Assembly: GCA_947454715.1 (NCBI GenBank)
Contig: CANGMZ010000024.1
Span: 1-34,316, forward strand
Length of the DNA stretch: 34,316 bases
Reading direction: 5' to 3'
Source: Chitinophagaceae bacterium
GTDB taxonomy: Bacteria > Bacteroidota > Bacteroidia > Chitinophagales > Chitinophagaceae
Positions 34,096-34,316 of the stretch are shown piece after piece. Numbering within the stretch: position 1 is the stretch's first letter; each line of letters starts with the position of its first letter. The translations under genes and the position numbers were made by a program. A model generated the notes under the pieces. It had not been told where the DNA came from, made no database searches, and saw nothing but the letters and a program-made list of their open reading frames with translations.

Positions 34096-34316
34096 GTGAC
34101 AGTAAAAGACATAGCAGCAGCAATTGAACAAATAGCGCCCCTTGTGTATCAGGAGAGTTATGACAATTGCGGCATACAGGTGGGCAGTATGGCAGCTGAT
34201 GTTACCGGAATTCTGCTAACACTCGATGTTACAGAAGAAGTAATTGACGAGGCAATTGCATGTAATTGCAATATGATAGTAGCGCATCACCCGCTTATTT
34301 TTTCAGGTTTGAAAAA
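34096..34316 (+). CDS. Nif3-family dinuclear metal-centre protein, N-terminal fragment
   Basis: The frame opens at GTG 34096 and stays open to the window edge (73 codons). An in-frame TGA at 34039 with no ATG between makes this GTG the best start. The sequence matches the N-terminus of the Nif3/YbgI (GTP cyclohydrolase I type 2-like) family: LVYQESYDNCGIQVG, ILLTLDVTEEVIDEAI and IVAHHPLIFSGLK. The HH pair supplies metal ligands. The function of the family is not settled. The rest of the gene lies beyond the right edge. Confidence 0.9.
   Translation, partial: MTVKDIAAAIEQIAPLVYQESYDNCGIQVGSMAADVTGILLTLDVTEEVIDEAIACNCNMIVAHHPLIFSGLK

Overview
The window looks like a chromosomal stretch from a member of the Bacteroidota, probably a Chitinophagaceae-like bacterium. 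Evidence for this: a giant surface protein built of SprB-type and PKD-like repeats, LytTR response regulators, a czcCBA set in Bacteroidota style, candidate promoters fitting the TTG-N17-23-TAnnTTTG consensus of that phylum, A-rich leaders with hardly any Shine-Dalgarno signal, and a moderately AT-rich composition. No rRNA, tRNA, CRISPR array or insertion sequence was seen.

Layout. (1) 1-8135, minus strand: the N-terminal 2,711 codons of a giant secreted adhesin whose C-terminus lies beyond the left edge. It carries a signal peptide, mixed Ig/FN3/cadherin-like domains, nine SprB repeats of about 231 bp, and then eleven PKD-like units with an exact 270-bp period. It has its own candidate promoter with a 14-bp palindrome just downstream of the predicted start site. 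(2) 8507-12425, minus strand: a compact cluster of three paralogous tail-collar (MdpB-type) proteins, a periplasmic-binding-protein fold that lacks a signal peptide, and a non-housekeeping formyltransferase. (3) 12622-14524: two divergent LytTR response regulators. One is canonical; the other has a receiver with Glu in place of the phospho-acceptor Asp and Met in place of the conserved Lys. (4) 14684-19356: phenylacetate-CoA ligase, a TMEM175-type K+ channel, a CDGSH iron-sulfur protein and a large radical SAM protein. (5) 19452-25662: a small His-rich membrane-anchored protein followed by a CzcC-CzcB-CzcA heavy-metal efflux operon, with an inverted repeat in front of czcC. (6) 25696-31270: a tail-anchored J-domain protein, an AlkA-like DNA glycosylase, a Tat-exported DODA-type dioxygenase, a LEA-type lipoprotein, an M17 leucyl aminopeptidase and PdxA. 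(7) 31411-33299, minus strand: a three-gene cassette with a duplicated phage-virion-like beta domain protein, a protein with a hydrophobic glycine-rich C-terminus, and a tiny two-helix membrane protein. (8) 33608-34316: a small unknown protein and the start of a Nif3-family protein.

Sections 4, 6 and 8 are ordinary chromosomal genes separated by clear hairpin terminators. The accessory sections are 1-3 and 7. The best candidate for an undescribed system is the minus-strand block of tail-collar triad, cytoplasmic ligand-binding protein and formyltransferase, flanked by the unusual LytTR pair upstream and the giant adhesin downstream. The second candidate is the 31.4-33.3 kb cassette, whose order and membrane features resemble a structural carrier, an effector and a small partner membrane protein. 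Both readings are inferences from gene content and have not been checked by database search.
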